Source of the DNA: Yoonia sp. G8-12 | GTDB taxonomy: Bacteria > Pseudomonadota > Alphaproteobacteria > Rhodobacterales > Rhodobacteraceae | Assembly: GCF_038443675.1 (NCBI RefSeq) | Contig: NZ_CP151762.1 | Coordinates: 1,612,001-1,676,000 of the forward strand | Length of the DNA: 64,000 bases | Reading direction: 5' to 3' | In this document: positions 19,601 to 28,858 of the stretch, in pieces | How the letters are laid out: the number at the start of each line of letters is the position of its first letter | How positions within the stretch are numbered: the stretch's first letter is position 1 | Made by a program: the position numbers and the translations under genes | Notes under the pieces: model-generated | Databases searched by the model: none | Told to the model about the DNA's origin: nothing | The model's input: only the letters and a program-made list of their open reading frames with translations

Positions 19601-20974
19601 ATGTTCTTATCCGTCTTCGATATGTTCAAAGTGGGTATCGGCCCCTCCTCGTCCCATACCATCGGGCCGATGGTTGCGGCGGCCCGCTTTCTGGATCATT
19701 TGCGCGCGCAGCCTTTCGAGGTCGCAGGCGTGCGGGCGTCCCTGCACGGCAGTCTGGCCTTTACGGGCATCGGCCACGCTACCGACCGCGCCGTGATCCT
19801 TGGGCTCGCGGGATTTCGGGCTGATGATTATGATGCGGACAAAGCAGAAGCGGAACTTGCGCGGATTACGGCAGAGCATACCGTGTCGCCCGAAGGTTTG
19901 GGAACGCTGGCCTTTCACCCCAAGGATGATCTGCTTTTTGACTATGGCCCTGCACTACCGGGGCACGCCAACGGCCTGATCCTGCGCGGGACGGATGCAC
20001 AGGGCGATGTCATTACCGAAGTCATATATTATTCTATCGGCGGCGGCTTTGTATTGACCGATACCGAACTGAAAGGCGGAAAAGACAGCGACACCGGTGC
20101 CCCTGTCCCCTTCCCGTTCCAATCGGCACAACAAATGCTGGATATGGCCAACATGTCCGGCAAAACCATCGCCGAAATGAAACGGACCAATGAATTGTCG
20201 CGGATGCCCGGTGCTGATCTGGACAAAGGTCTGGCAAGGATTTGGGAGGTCATGAACACCTGTATCAACCGCGGGCTTGAAACCCCCGGAATTCTGCCCG
20301 GCGGGCTGCAGGTACGCCGGCGCGCCAAAGGCATATATGATGCGTTACAGGCCGAGCGGGGCATGAACCTGACAGCGCCGCATACGATCAATGATTTCAT
20401 GTCGACCTACGCGATGGCTGTGAACGAAGAAAACGCCGCCGGCGGGCAGGTTGTGACCGCCCCCACCAACGGCGCTGCTGGTGTGATCCCCGCCACGATC
20501 CGTTATTGGCTGGATCATGTGCCCGGTGCCACGGCGACCCGCGTGCCGGAATTTCTGCTGACGGCGGCGGCGATCGGGGGGTTGATCAAATACAACGCCT
20601 CGATCTCGGGTGCGGAATGCGGGTGTCAGGCCGAAGTGGGAAGCGCAGCCGCCATGGCCGCCGCCGGCCTAGCGGCCGTTCTTGGCGGCACACCGGAACA
20701 GATTGAAAACGCGGCAGAAATCGCGCTGGAACATCACCTTGGCATGACCTGTGATCCGGTGAAGGGGCTGGTGCAGGTGCCCTGTATCGAACGCAACGGT
20801 CTGGGCGCGATCAAGGCGGTCTCTGCGGCCTCGCTGGCCTTGCGCGGTGACGGCGTGCATCTGGTGTCGCTGGATGTCGCGATCGAGACGATGCGCCAGA
20901 CCGGCGTGGATATGAGCGAGAAATACAAGGAAACGGCGCTGGGTGGTTTGGCGGTCAATGTGCCAAATTGCTGA
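19601..20974 (+). CDS. sdaA: L-serine ammonia-lyase, single-chain iron-sulfur type
   Basis: 457 residues. It begins FLSVFDMFKVGIGPSSSHTIGPM, the typical start of the beta domain, and the alpha domain carries the Cys residues of a [4Fe-4S] cluster (SGAECGCQAEVG and CDPVKGLVQVPC). Deaminates L-serine to pyruvate. The ATG at 19601 has AAGGAA upstream; the very long upstream extension of this frame is antisense to rpiA and rejected. A promoter is likely in the 200-base gap after rpiA, but no convincing boxes were fixed. Confidence 0.95.
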   Translation: MFLSVFDMFKVGIGPSSSHTIGPMVAAARFLDHLRAQPFEVAGVRASLHGSLAFTGIGHATDRAVILGLAGFRADDYDADKAEAELARITAEHTVSPEGLGTLAFHPKDDLLFDYGPALPGHANGLILRGTDAQGDVITEVIYYSIGGGFVLTDTELKGGKDSDTGAPVPFPFQSAQQMLDMANMSGKTIAEMKRTNELSRMPGADLDKGLARIWEVMNTCINRGLETPGILPGGLQVRRRAKGIYDALQAERGMNLTAPHTINDFMSTYAMAVNEENAAGGQVVTAPTNGAAGVIPATIRYWLDHVPGATATRVPEFLLTAAAIGGLIKYNASISGAECGCQAEVGSAAAMAAAGLAAVLGGTPEQIENAAEIALEHHLGMTCDPVKGLVQVPCIERNGLGAIKAVSAASLALRGDGVHLVSLDVAIETMRQTGVDMSEKYKETALGGLAVNVPNC

Positions 20975-21017
20975 AGTCAGTTTTGACGCCTGCGCGTTCC
21001 CTGCCTAGGGTGATGTG

Positions 21018-21929
21018 ATGTCGACCGACCGTCCTTTTCTTGGCGTCATGCTGATGCTGTGTTTTTGCGTGCTGGCCCCGTTGGGCGACAGCATAGCAAA
21101 GGTGTTGGGCGGCACGGTGATACTTATGATGCTGCTCTTCACGCGGTTTGCGGTGCAAGCTGTCATGCTTTTGCCGGTTGTGCTGCTCAACGGCCAAGGC
21201 GTCCGCCTACCACGCGAGCTTTGGGTGTGGACGCTGATCCGCACGGTGCTGCATATCTTGGGTATCGGGCTGATGTTCAGCGCGCTGCGCTATCTGCCTT
21301 TGGCCGACGCGCTGGCGATTGCATTCGTTATGCCCTTTATCATGTTGATTTTGGGTCATTTTGCCATGGGCGAACAGGTAGGGCTGCACCGCATGGTGGC
21401 TTGTGCCATCGGGTTTTTCGGCACGCTTTTGGTGATCCAGCCCAACTTTGTCGAGGTTGGTTACCCCGCACTCTTACCTTTGGGCGTTGCAGTGGTTTTT
21501 GCGCTTTTTATGATGGCGACCCGCAAGGTGGCGCGCGCGCTTGATCCGATCAAGCTCCAGGCGATCAGCGGGGTGCAGGCGAGCGTCATCCTGCTTGTGC
21601 TGTATCTCGCGTTTCCGACCGCAACAGGCACGCTGTCATTGGACTATGACGCCAAAACATGGGGACTGTTAGCGGCCTTGGGCGTGCTCGGCACCTTCGC
21701 GCATCTCTTCATGACTTGGAGCCTGCGCTTTGCGCCCGCATCGACCCTTGCGCCGATGCAATATCTGGAAATTCCCTTCGGGACGGCAATTGGCTGGCTG
21801 GTGTTTTCAGATTTGCCCAACGGGCTTGCCGCAATTGGCATCTGCATCACGGTCGGCGCGGGGCTTTACATCATTCTGCGCGAACGGCAGCTTTCATTGC
21901 TGCCGCCAGATGTGCACGCGGCAGGGTAA
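21018..21929 (+). CDS. DMT/EamA family transporter
   Basis: 303 residues with ten hydrophobic segments in two EamA repeats; the first repeat has LLFTRFAVQAVMLLP and ALRYLPLADALAIAFVMPF, typical of RhaT/YdcZ-like exporters. Probable efflux of amino acids or metabolites; substrate unknown. ATG at 21018 follows AGGGTGATGTG; a GTG at 21015 is an alternative. Its last 59 bases overlap the convergent thiamine pyrophosphokinase gene. Confidence 0.88.
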   Translation: MSTDRPFLGVMLMLCFCVLAPLGDSIAKVLGGTVILMMLLFTRFAVQAVMLLPVVLLNGQGVRLPRELWVWTLIRTVLHILGIGLMFSALRYLPLADALAIAFVMPFIMLILGHFAMGEQVGLHRMVACAIGFFGTLLVIQPNFVEVGYPALLPLGVAVVFALFMMATRKVARALDPIKLQAISGVQASVILLVLYLAFPTATGTLSLDYDAKTWGLLAALGVLGTFAHLFMTWSLRFAPASTLAPMQYLEIPFGTAIGWLVFSDLPNGLAAIGICITVGAGLYIILRERQLSLLPPDVHAAG

Positions 21930-22539
21930 CCAGAACCGGCCCGTCCGTTTCAATCGTCACACGGCCACCCGTTGCTTGGTTTGAAGGGCTGGTAAAGCCG
22001 TCCGGCGTCATCCGCGTTTGGGCAAAAGGCCAGCGCAACCCGCTGACTGTCACGGTCGCTTCACCCAACGGCGTGATTGAAACGCGGGTGTCCGGTGCAA
22101 CCGCGAACGCGGCGCGACCTAAAGGGGCCAGAAAACTTACGTCATGCGCATCAAGTAGCAGCACTGCCCGGTCCGAATACCGCGCCAGGACATTCAGCAC
22201 CGCAAGTGCGTGATCTAACCGGCCACCGGTAAAACCTAAACATAACACCATCGGAGACGCGATCCGCGTCAGTGCCTTTTCGAAATCTGTGGTCGATTGT
22301 TCGGCCACCAGCCTAAGACGTTCTGCAAATGTGGCACGCGCCTCATCCGACAAACTATCAAGATCACCGATTACCGCCGCGGGCGTGACACCCGCCGCCA
22401 AGAGGTGATCTGCCCCGCCATCCACACCGACAAAGGTGCTTACCAAGGGAAAAACCGCCGAAATCGCGTTTTCTGCAATTGGCGCTCCTCCGACAAGGCA
22501 GACTGGATTATGACTTGCAACAATTGGTTTGTTTGGCAA
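21871..22539 (-). CDS. Thiamine diphosphokinase
   Basis: 222 residues. Family motifs in order: GVDGGADHLLAAG, VIGDLDSLSDEAR, STTDFEKALT and GFTGGRLDHALAVL, which make the ATP/Mg and thiamine sites. Converts thiamine to thiamine diphosphate. Start TTG at 22539 with AGAGGTG upstream; no better in-frame start seen. No TPP riboswitch was recognised upstream. Confidence 0.9.
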   Translation of the reverse strand: MPNKPIVASHNPVCLVGGAPIAENAISAVFPLVSTFVGVDGGADHLLAAGVTPAAVIGDLDSLSDEARATFAERLRLVAEQSTTDFEKALTRIASPMVLCLGFTGGRLDHALAVLNVLARYSDRAVLLLDAHDVSFLAPLGRAAFAVAPDTRVSITPLGEATVTVSGLRWPFAQTRMTPDGFTSPSNQATGGRVTIETDGPVLVTLPRAHLAAAMKAAVRAE

Positions 22540-22675
22540 AGATTACACCTCTATTCACAAACATTCCTCAAAAGGGTCACAATATGATCCTGAATGTAAC
22601 GTGTTCTTGTTTTCAATTAAGAATGAATATGTGTCTAGCGGGCCGCAGCAGATTAACGAAAGAAAGCATGTAAAG

Positions 22676-24487
22676 ATGGAAGAAAATACGCAAGTCCTTG
22701 ATGTGACCTACGGCAACTTTTCTTGTCGCTTGGAAGGTTTCGAAGATTCCGTCGAAACCATGAAGATGGTCGTGTCGTTCTTTCATGATCTTGCCGGTCA
22801 CGACCGTTTCATGGACACCGAGCCTCTTGCCCCTGACATGGAAACGCTGGCCCGTCTGACAGAAGAGCAGACAGGTGTCGCAGTTGACGTTGAAGGCGAA
22901 GGCAACCGTGTGAGCCTGCGGGTACGCCATGACGACGCGGAGATGGCCCCCGAGCTATCGGAAGAGACTGACGCCTACGACGCATATGATGCGGATGAAT
23001 GGGATGCAGACGATGAGATATATGACGCGCCGGTGGAGGATGAAGAACCCGAGGACGACGACGATTCCTATGCAAGCAACCTGTCCAGCGTCGCCGACAA
23101 GCTGGAGCGGATGCGCGCAGCAGCGGCAGAACGCAAGAGCGCGCCCAGCGCGGATGATTTTTCCGAAGACCTGAGTGAGCCAGCGGCGACCGCACCGGCG
23201 GCAAACCCGCTTTCACAGCGGCTTTCTGATCTGGTCAAACGGACCACTGCCGCGGCAGCCGCTGTTCCTATGGAAGATGATACGCCAAAGGCGCAGGCAC
23301 CTGTCGCCGAGGATGACGATCTTGAAGATGATCTAAACGTGTTCAACACCGCAGAGATCGACGAAGATATCGCAGCCGCCCTTGCCGCAGAAGAGGCGGA
23401 TGATGAACCGTTGCTTGCGGACCATGTGGCAGATGATCTGACTGCGGAAACGACAGATGAGCCGATTGCCGAAGAGACCTTGGACGAAGACGAAGCGTCC
23501 GAGGACGACATCGTTGCCGCTCAGGACGATGACGCATACGAAGAAGAGACCGCATTTGACGATGCTCAAGATGATGAAGACGGCGACGATCCATACGTGT
23601 CTGACGACGCAGACGAGGATGAAGCAGAGGTTGATGAAGAGCCGCTTTTGCTAACAGCAAAGCAGGCGGCAGAAGTCGAAGACGACGATTACAATGATGA
23701 CGACGAATTCGACCTTGAGGCTGAAGTCGCCAAAGTCGAGGCCGAGATCGCAGCACGTCAGGGTAACGATTTCGCCCGCCCCGGCCTGCCCCGCCACGTC
23801 GAAGACGCCATGAGCCGGATCATGTCGCAGACAGATCAGCACCTCAACCAGCCGGAAAACCGTCGTCACCGTGACGCATTCGCCCAGCTGAAAGCCGCAG
23901 TTGCAGCAACAGAAGCCGCACGGCAGCTTGGCGACAAAGGTGCGGACAAGCGCGATCCCGACGAAGTCTACAAAGATGATCTTGGCGCGCATGATGCGAT
24001 GGATAAAGGCGAAGGCAAATCCATACCTCCCCTCAAGTTGGTGAAATCACAAGAGGTCAAGCCCGGCGCAGGCGATCGCCAGACCTTGCAAAAGCCCCAA
24101 ACACCGGCGCCAGCCAGCGCCAGTTCAATGGAGGCCGCCTCTGAGCGCCTGCGCAAGATCGCGACGTTGAAGGAATCCGAGGCCCAGCCCGAAACCAACG
24201 ACTTTGCCGACTTTGTGGCGTCTCATGGTGCGTCGGATCTGACAGACCAACTCGAAGCGGCGGGTGCCTATATTTGTTTTATTGAGGGTGAGGATGACTT
24301 TTCGCGCCCACAGGTGATGAAAATGGTCCAGTCCGCATCAGACAGCGAGATTTCCCGCGAAGATGGTCTGCGCAGCTTTGGGCGCCTTCTGCGTCAGGCC
24401 CGCCTGATCAAACTGCCAAACGGCCGCTTTCAGGTGGCGGACAATACGCAGTATCGCCCCGACGGGTATAAGGCCGCACGCGGCTAA
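22676..24487 (+). CDS. Very acidic conserved protein of roseobacter type
   Basis: 603 residues. A compact N-terminal domain (about 1-85, VLDVTYGNFSCRLEGFEDS) is followed by a ~300-residue Asp/Glu/Ala-rich, probably disordered segment, then a predicted helical part and a C-terminal domain (last ~90 residues, with AGAYICFIEGEDDFSRPQVM and FGRLLRQARLIKLPNG). Relatives are sometimes labelled chemotaxis protein without evidence. Function unknown. ATG at 22676 is chosen because the conserved-looking N terminus begins there; the frame is open from 22529. A terminator follows at 24507. Confidence 0.8.
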   Translation: MEENTQVLDVTYGNFSCRLEGFEDSVETMKMVVSFFHDLAGHDRFMDTEPLAPDMETLARLTEEQTGVAVDVEGEGNRVSLRVRHDDAEMAPELSEETDAYDAYDADEWDADDEIYDAPVEDEEPEDDDDSYASNLSSVADKLERMRAAAAERKSAPSADDFSEDLSEPAATAPAANPLSQRLSDLVKRTTAAAAAVPMEDDTPKAQAPVAEDDDLEDDLNVFNTAEIDEDIAAALAAEEADDEPLLADHVADDLTAETTDEPIAEETLDEDEASEDDIVAAQDDDAYEEETAFDDAQDDEDGDDPYVSDDADEDEAEVDEEPLLLTAKQAAEVEDDDYNDDDEFDLEAEVAKVEAEIAARQGNDFARPGLPRHVEDAMSRIMSQTDQHLNQPENRRHRDAFAQLKAAVAATEAARQLGDKGADKRDPDEVYKDDLGAHDAMDKGEGKSIPPLKLVKSQEVKPGAGDRQTLQKPQTPAPASASSMEAASERLRKIATLKESEAQPETNDFADFVASHGASDLTDQLEAAGAYICFIEGEDDFSRPQVMKMVQSASDSEISREDGLRSFGRLLRQARLIKLPNGRFQVADNTQYRPDGYKAARG

Positions 24488-24506
24488 GTGACGGACAGCA
24501 ATAAAG

Positions 24507-24537
24507 AAAAAAGGCGGGGTTTTGCCCCGCCTTTTTT
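24507..24537. terminator. Bidirectional terminator
   Basis: Stem AAGGCGGGG/CCCCGCCTT flanked by A6 before and T6 after, between the acidic protein gene and the convergent DUF2842 gene, whose stop codon lies inside its 3' arm. Confidence 0.88.
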
Positions 24538-24775
24538 ATTTCTGCGTGTTTTGCGGCGCATCCGGATCGGGCTGTCCGATCCCTTTGAATATCCATTTCA
24601 GCGGGAACGCCCAGCCGATGCCCAAAACCACATAGACCACCAGCTCGACAAAGATCGGGAACCGCACCTCTTGCGTCATCATATAACTCATGACGGTCAC
24701 TGCCAGTACGATGTAGATTGGCAAACCCACCACCAGCACAAAAAGGGCCAGTCTTTTGCGTGCTTTAAATGTCAT
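24536..24775 (-). CDS. DUF2842 small membrane protein
   Basis: 79 residues with two membrane helices (LALFVLVVGLPIYIVLAVTVM and FVELVVYVVLGIGWAFPL) and the family ending FPLKWIFKGIGQPDPDAP. Found in alphaproteobacteria next to purA; function unknown. It starts 6 bases after purA and probably shares its transcript. Confidence 0.88.
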   Translation of the reverse strand: MTFKARKRLALFVLVVGLPIYIVLAVTVMSYMMTQEVRFPIFVELVVYVVLGIGWAFPLKWIFKGIGQPDPDAPQNTQK

Positions 24776-24781
24776 CTGTCC

Positions 24782-26077
24782 TCAGTCTGCGAATGGATCG
24801 GTCACCAGAATGGTGTCTTCTCTTTCAGGTGAAGTGGAAACTAGGGCGACGGGGCATTGGATCAACTCTTCAATGCGTCGCACGTATTTGATGGCCTGCG
24901 CAGGCAGGTCCGCCCATGAACGCGCGCCTTCAGTGGATTCCGACCAACCTTCGATCTCTTCGTAGACGGGCTTGCAGCGTGCCTGTTGATCGGCGGCTGT
25001 TGGAAGGTAGTCCATTTTTTTGCCATCAAGCTCGTAGCCGACACAAATCTTGAGGGTCTCGAACCCGTCCAGCACATCAAGCTTGGTCAGCGAGATGCCT
25101 GTCACACCCGAGGTTGCACAGGTCTGGCGGACCAACGCGGCGTCAAACCAGCCGCACCGGCGCTTGCGCCCTGTCACGGTGCCAAACTCGTGGCCCCGCT
25201 CGCCCAGACGCTGGCCATCGGCATCGTCCAGCTCGGTCGGGAACGGTCCTTCACCCACGCGGGTGGTGTAAGCCTTCACAATCCCCAGCACGTAATCAAT
25301 GGCGGTGGGCCCGACACCCACACCCGTGGCGGCCTGCCCTGCGATCACGTTGGAAGATGTCACAAACGGATAGGTGCCAAAGTCGATATCCAGCAGCGCA
25401 CCTTGCGCGCCCTCGAACAGAATACGCTTGCCCGCTTTGCGCTGTTCGTTCAGCACTTTCCACACTGGGGCCGCATAAGGCAGGATTTCAGCAGCAATCT
25501 CTTTGAGTTGCGCAACGAGCGCATCGCGGTCCACCGGTTCAATGCCCAGACCTTTGCGCAAAGGGTCGTGGTGCTGGAGGGCGCGGTCAACGCGGGCCTC
25601 CAAAGTGGCGGCATCTGCCAGATCAGCCACGCGCACAGAGCGGCGGCCGACTTTATCTTCATATGCCGGGCCAATGCCCCGCCCTGTCGTGCCAATCTTT
25701 GTGCCCTTGGAAGACGCTTCTTCGCGGGCGCGGTCAAGCTCGCCGTGAATGGGCAGGATCAGGGGCGTGTTTTCGGCAATCATCAGCGTGCTTGGATCAA
25801 TCACCACACCCTGCTTGCGGATCGAGGCGATTTCATTGACCAGATGCCATGGGTCCAACACCACACCGTTGCCAATCACCGAAAGCTTGCCGCCGCGCAC
25901 CACACCCGAAGGCAGCGCGTTCAGTTTGAAGACTTCGCCATCAATGACAAGCGTATGGCCCGCGTTATGGCCCCCCTGAAAGCGTGCGATCACATCAGCC
26001 CGTTCCGAGAGCCAATCCACGATCTTGCCTTTGCCTTCATCGCCCCACTGGGCACCGACGACCACTACGTTTGCCAT
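24782..26077 (-). CDS. purA: Adenylosuccinate synthetase
   Basis: 431 residues, normal length. The N terminus VVVGAQWGDEGKGKIVDWL holds the GTP-binding loop and catalytic Asp; QGGHNAGHT, TGRGIGPAYEDK and the C-terminal GTP base site near VSTSPEREDTI are all present. It makes adenylosuccinate from IMP and aspartate in AMP synthesis. ATG at 26077. Confidence 0.97.
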   Translation of the reverse strand: MANVVVVGAQWGDEGKGKIVDWLSERADVIARFQGGHNAGHTLVIDGEVFKLNALPSGVVRGGKLSVIGNGVVLDPWHLVNEIASIRKQGVVIDPSTLMIAENTPLILPIHGELDRAREEASSKGTKIGTTGRGIGPAYEDKVGRRSVRVADLADAATLEARVDRALQHHDPLRKGLGIEPVDRDALVAQLKEIAAEILPYAAPVWKVLNEQRKAGKRILFEGAQGALLDIDFGTYPFVTSSNVIAGQAATGVGVGPTAIDYVLGIVKAYTTRVGEGPFPTELDDADGQRLGERGHEFGTVTGRKRRCGWFDAALVRQTCATSGVTGISLTKLDVLDGFETLKICVGYELDGKKMDYLPTAADQQARCKPVYEEIEGWSESTEGARSWADLPAQAIKYVRRIEELIQCPVALVSTSPEREDTILVTDPFAD

Positions 26078-26212
26078 AAGATTCTATTCCTTCGCAGATT
26101 GCGTGCCCCCTATATCGCTGCCCCCGCCAATGGGAAACCGCAAATTTGCGACCCTAGACAGCGCAGCCAGACCTCGGCATTGTCCGAAGGTACAAAAGAA
26201 GTGAGGCATATC

Positions 26213-26608
26213 ATGGGTTTCGTCATTCGCTGGGTCTTTGCATTTTTGTTGCTCGTGGCCACCTACAACCCGACCGAGTGGAATTATGTCCGCTGGAGCA
26301 TGGCGAACTATGAAACAAGCCTGTCACTCACAGTTCTTTTCGGCCTGATCCTGCTTGTCGGCTATATTATCTACCTGCGCGCCACCCTGCGCTCGATCGG
26401 GGTGTTCGGGGTGATCCTGATACTGGCCGTTGTCGGCACAATTTTATGGGTCTTGTTTGATCAAGGCGTGATCAGTCTGGCCGATCCCTCTGTGAATACC
26501 TGGATCGGCATTGTCGCATTATCAATCGTTTTGGCGGTGGGTTTGTCGTGGTCTATCGTGCGCCGTAAGCTCAGTGGGCAGGCCGATGTGGATGACATCG
26601 ACGAATAA
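26213..26608 (+). CDS. Small four-helix membrane protein (DUF6524-like)
   Basis: 131 residues, four hydrophobic segments, starting MGFVIRWVFAFLLLVATYNP and containing YNPTEWNYVRW; a short acidic tail (QADVDDIDE) is cytoplasmic by charge. The family name is from memory and less certain than the gene itself. GTGAGG precedes the ATG at 26213; the upstream part of the frame is antisense to purA and rejected. Confidence 0.78.
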   Translation: MGFVIRWVFAFLLLVATYNPTEWNYVRWSMANYETSLSLTVLFGLILLVGYIIYLRATLRSIGVFGVILILAVVGTILWVLFDQGVISLADPSVNTWIGIVALSIVLAVGLSWSIVRRKLSGQADVDDIDE

Positions 26609-26685
26609 GCAGGTTTTCAGGGGTTGCGGGACGGCCCCAAGACTTTTAGATACCGCTTGTTCTCGAACGCCCCGAAAGGCCTGAA

Positions 26686-27039
26686 ATGGAAAATGTCGTC
26701 CTCATCATTCACCTGATCCTCGCGCTCAGCCTGATCGGTACCGTGCTTTTGCAACGGTCAGAGGGTGGTGGCCTTGGCATGGGCGGCGGTGGCGGTGCGA
26801 CAGGATCGCGCCCTGCGGCCACCGCGATGAGCAAATTCACGTGGGCACTGGCTGCGGCGTTTATCTGTACGTCTATCGCGCTGACCCTGATTGCGGCCAG
26901 CAACACAGCAGGATCATCGGTTGCGGATCGTCTGGGCGGTGCACCCGCCGAGGAAGGCGTTCCTGTGCCGGATCTGGGTGATAGCCTGTTGCCGCCATCC
27001 TTGGGCGGTGACGATCCTTTGCTGCCATCAGGCGACTGA
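26686..27039 (+). CDS. secG: Preprotein translocase subunit SecG
   Basis: 117 residues: helix 1 (VVLIIHLILALSLIGTVLLQ), the loop QRSEGGGLGMGGGGG, helix 2 (TWALAAAFICTSIALTLIAA) and a Pro/acidic periplasmic tail. It stimulates the SecYEG channel. AAAGG is 6 bases before the ATG. pyrG follows downstream, a common alphaproteobacterial order. Confidence 0.96.
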   Translation: MENVVLIIHLILALSLIGTVLLQRSEGGGLGMGGGGGATGSRPAATAMSKFTWALAAAFICTSIALTLIAASNTAGSSVADRLGGAPAEEGVPVPDLGDSLLPPSLGGDDPLLPSGD

Positions 27040-27048
27040 TTACTACCC

Positions 27049-27074
27049 GTTGCCCTGCGGCTACGTAGGGCAAC
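27049..27074 (+). terminator. Hairpin downstream of secG
   Basis: 8-bp stem GTTGCCCT/AGGGCAAC with a 10-base loop, just after the secG stop. It lacks a T tract, so it may be an mRNA end or processing structure rather than a full terminator. Confidence 0.45.
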
Positions 27075-27198
27075 ATGATCTTGGGTCAGTGGTTGCTAAT
27101 CACGCCCGAATCCACTACACATCAAATCCCGTGATGATGCGAATTTTCGGGTTCGCTTTCCCACAGTTTTTGGAATTTTTCACGGGGGTCTCCTGCCA

Positions 27199-28842
27199 AT
27201 GGCGCGTTTCATTTTTATTACCGGCGGCGTTGTGTCCTCACTTGGCAAAGGTCTCGCCTCGGCCGCTTTGGGTGCGTTGCTGCAAGCGCGTGGTTATTCG
27301 GTACGCCTGCGCAAACTTGACCCCTACCTGAACGTCGACCCCGGCACGATGTCACCGTTTGAGCACGGCGAGGTCTTTGTGACCGATGATGGCGCGGAAA
27401 CCGATCTGGACCTTGGCCACTATGAACGCTTCACCGGCGTGCCCGCACGCAACACGGATTCAGTGAGTTCCGGCCGCATCTATTCCACTGTGCTGGAAAA
27501 AGAGCGGCGTGGCGATTATCTGGGCAAAACCATTCAGGTGGTTCCGCATGTGACCAATGAAATCAAGGACTTCATCAGCATTGGTGAAGACGAAGTTGAT
27601 TTCATGCTGTGTGAAATCGGCGGCACCGTCGGCGATATCGAAGGCCTGCCCTTCTTTGAAGCAATCCGTCAATTTTCGCACGACAAACCGCGCGGCCAGT
27701 GCATTTTCATGCACCTGACGCTGCTGCCCTATCTGGCGGCCTCCGGTGAGCTAAAGACAAAACCGACGCAGCACTCGGTCAAGGAGCTGCAGTCCATCGG
27801 GATCGCGCCCGATATTCTGGTCTGTCGTTCCGAACACCCGATCCCTGAAAAAGAGCGCGAAAAGATTGCGCTGTTTTGCAACGTGCGCAAACAATCTGTG
27901 GTCGCGGCCTATGATCTGAAATCCATCTACGAGGCCCCGCTGGCCTATCACGAACAGGGCCTCGATCAGGCCGTGCTGGATGCCTTTGATATCTCACCCG
28001 CGCCACAACCCAAACTGGATATGTGGCACGACGTCTACGACCGCATCCACAACCCCGAGGGCAAGGTCAAGGTCGCGATTGTCGGCAAATACACCCAGCT
28101 TGAGGATGCCTATAAATCAATCGCCGAGGCGCTGACACATGGCGGCATGGCCAACCGTGTCAAAGTACAGATCGAATGGGTCGATGCCGAGCTTTTCGAC
28201 AACGACGATGCCACGCCGTATCTGGAAGGGTTCCATGCGATCCTTGTGCCGGGTGGATTTGGCGAACGCGGGACCGAGGGCAAGATCAAAGCGGCCCAGT
28301 TCGCCCGTGAAAAGAAAATTCCCTACCTTGGCATTTGCCTTGGCATGCAGATGGCCGTGATCGAGGCAGCCCGCAATGTGGCCGGACTGGCAAAAGCCGG
28401 GTCCGAGGAATTCGACCACGAGGCGGGGGGCAAACGGTTTGAACCTGTCGTCTACCATCTCAAAGAGTGGGTTCAGGGCAATCACACCGTCGCCCGCAAG
28501 ACAGATGACGACAAAGGCGGCACAATGCGCCTGGGCGCTTATGACGCGACCCTGGTTGAAGGGTCAAAAGTCGCAGGTGTCTACGGTTCAACAGCAATCG
28601 AGGAACGCCACCGTCACCGCTATGAGGTGGATGTGAAATACCGCGACGTGCTGGAAAAAGCAGGGCTGAAATTCTCGGGCATGTCACCGGATGGCAAGTT
28701 GCCCGAGATTGTCGAGTGGGCCGATCACCCGTGGTTCATCGGCGTGCAGTTCCACCCTGAACTGAAGTCAAAGCCGTTCGCGCCGCATCCGCTTTTTGCT
28801 GATTTCGTGCGGGCAGCGGTTGAAACGTCACGCTTGGTTTAG
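27199..28842 (+). CDS. pyrG: CTP synthase
   Basis: 547 residues. The synthetase domain starts with FIFITGGVVSSLGKGLASA (ATP loop) and includes CEIGGTVGDIEGLPF. The glutaminase domain has the Cys nucleophile in GICLGMQMAVIEAARN and the His/Glu pair in QFHPELKSKP. Makes CTP from UTP with glutamine. The 159-base gap after secG contains a hairpin near 27049-27074; no attenuator with a C-rich start was evident. Confidence 0.97.
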   Translation: MARFIFITGGVVSSLGKGLASAALGALLQARGYSVRLRKLDPYLNVDPGTMSPFEHGEVFVTDDGAETDLDLGHYERFTGVPARNTDSVSSGRIYSTVLEKERRGDYLGKTIQVVPHVTNEIKDFISIGEDEVDFMLCEIGGTVGDIEGLPFFEAIRQFSHDKPRGQCIFMHLTLLPYLAASGELKTKPTQHSVKELQSIGIAPDILVCRSEHPIPEKEREKIALFCNVRKQSVVAAYDLKSIYEAPLAYHEQGLDQAVLDAFDISPAPQPKLDMWHDVYDRIHNPEGKVKVAIVGKYTQLEDAYKSIAEALTHGGMANRVKVQIEWVDAELFDNDDATPYLEGFHAILVPGGFGERGTEGKIKAAQFAREKKIPYLGICLGMQMAVIEAARNVAGLAKAGSEEFDHEAGGKRFEPVVYHLKEWVQGNHTVARKTDDDKGGTMRLGAYDATLVEGSKVAGVYGSTAIEERHRHRYEVDVKYRDVLEKAGLKFSGMSPDGKLPEIVEWADHPWFIGVQFHPELKSKPFAPHPLFADFVRAAVETSRLV

Positions 28843-28858
28843 GCATCTAAGGCGGCGC

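Noticed and set aside
22540..22675. TPP riboswitch near thiamine pyrophosphokinase
   Set aside because: No CUGAGA-type core recognised.
24986..26212. Extension of the small membrane-protein frame upstream
   Set aside because: Runs antisense through purA; composition is not protein-like.
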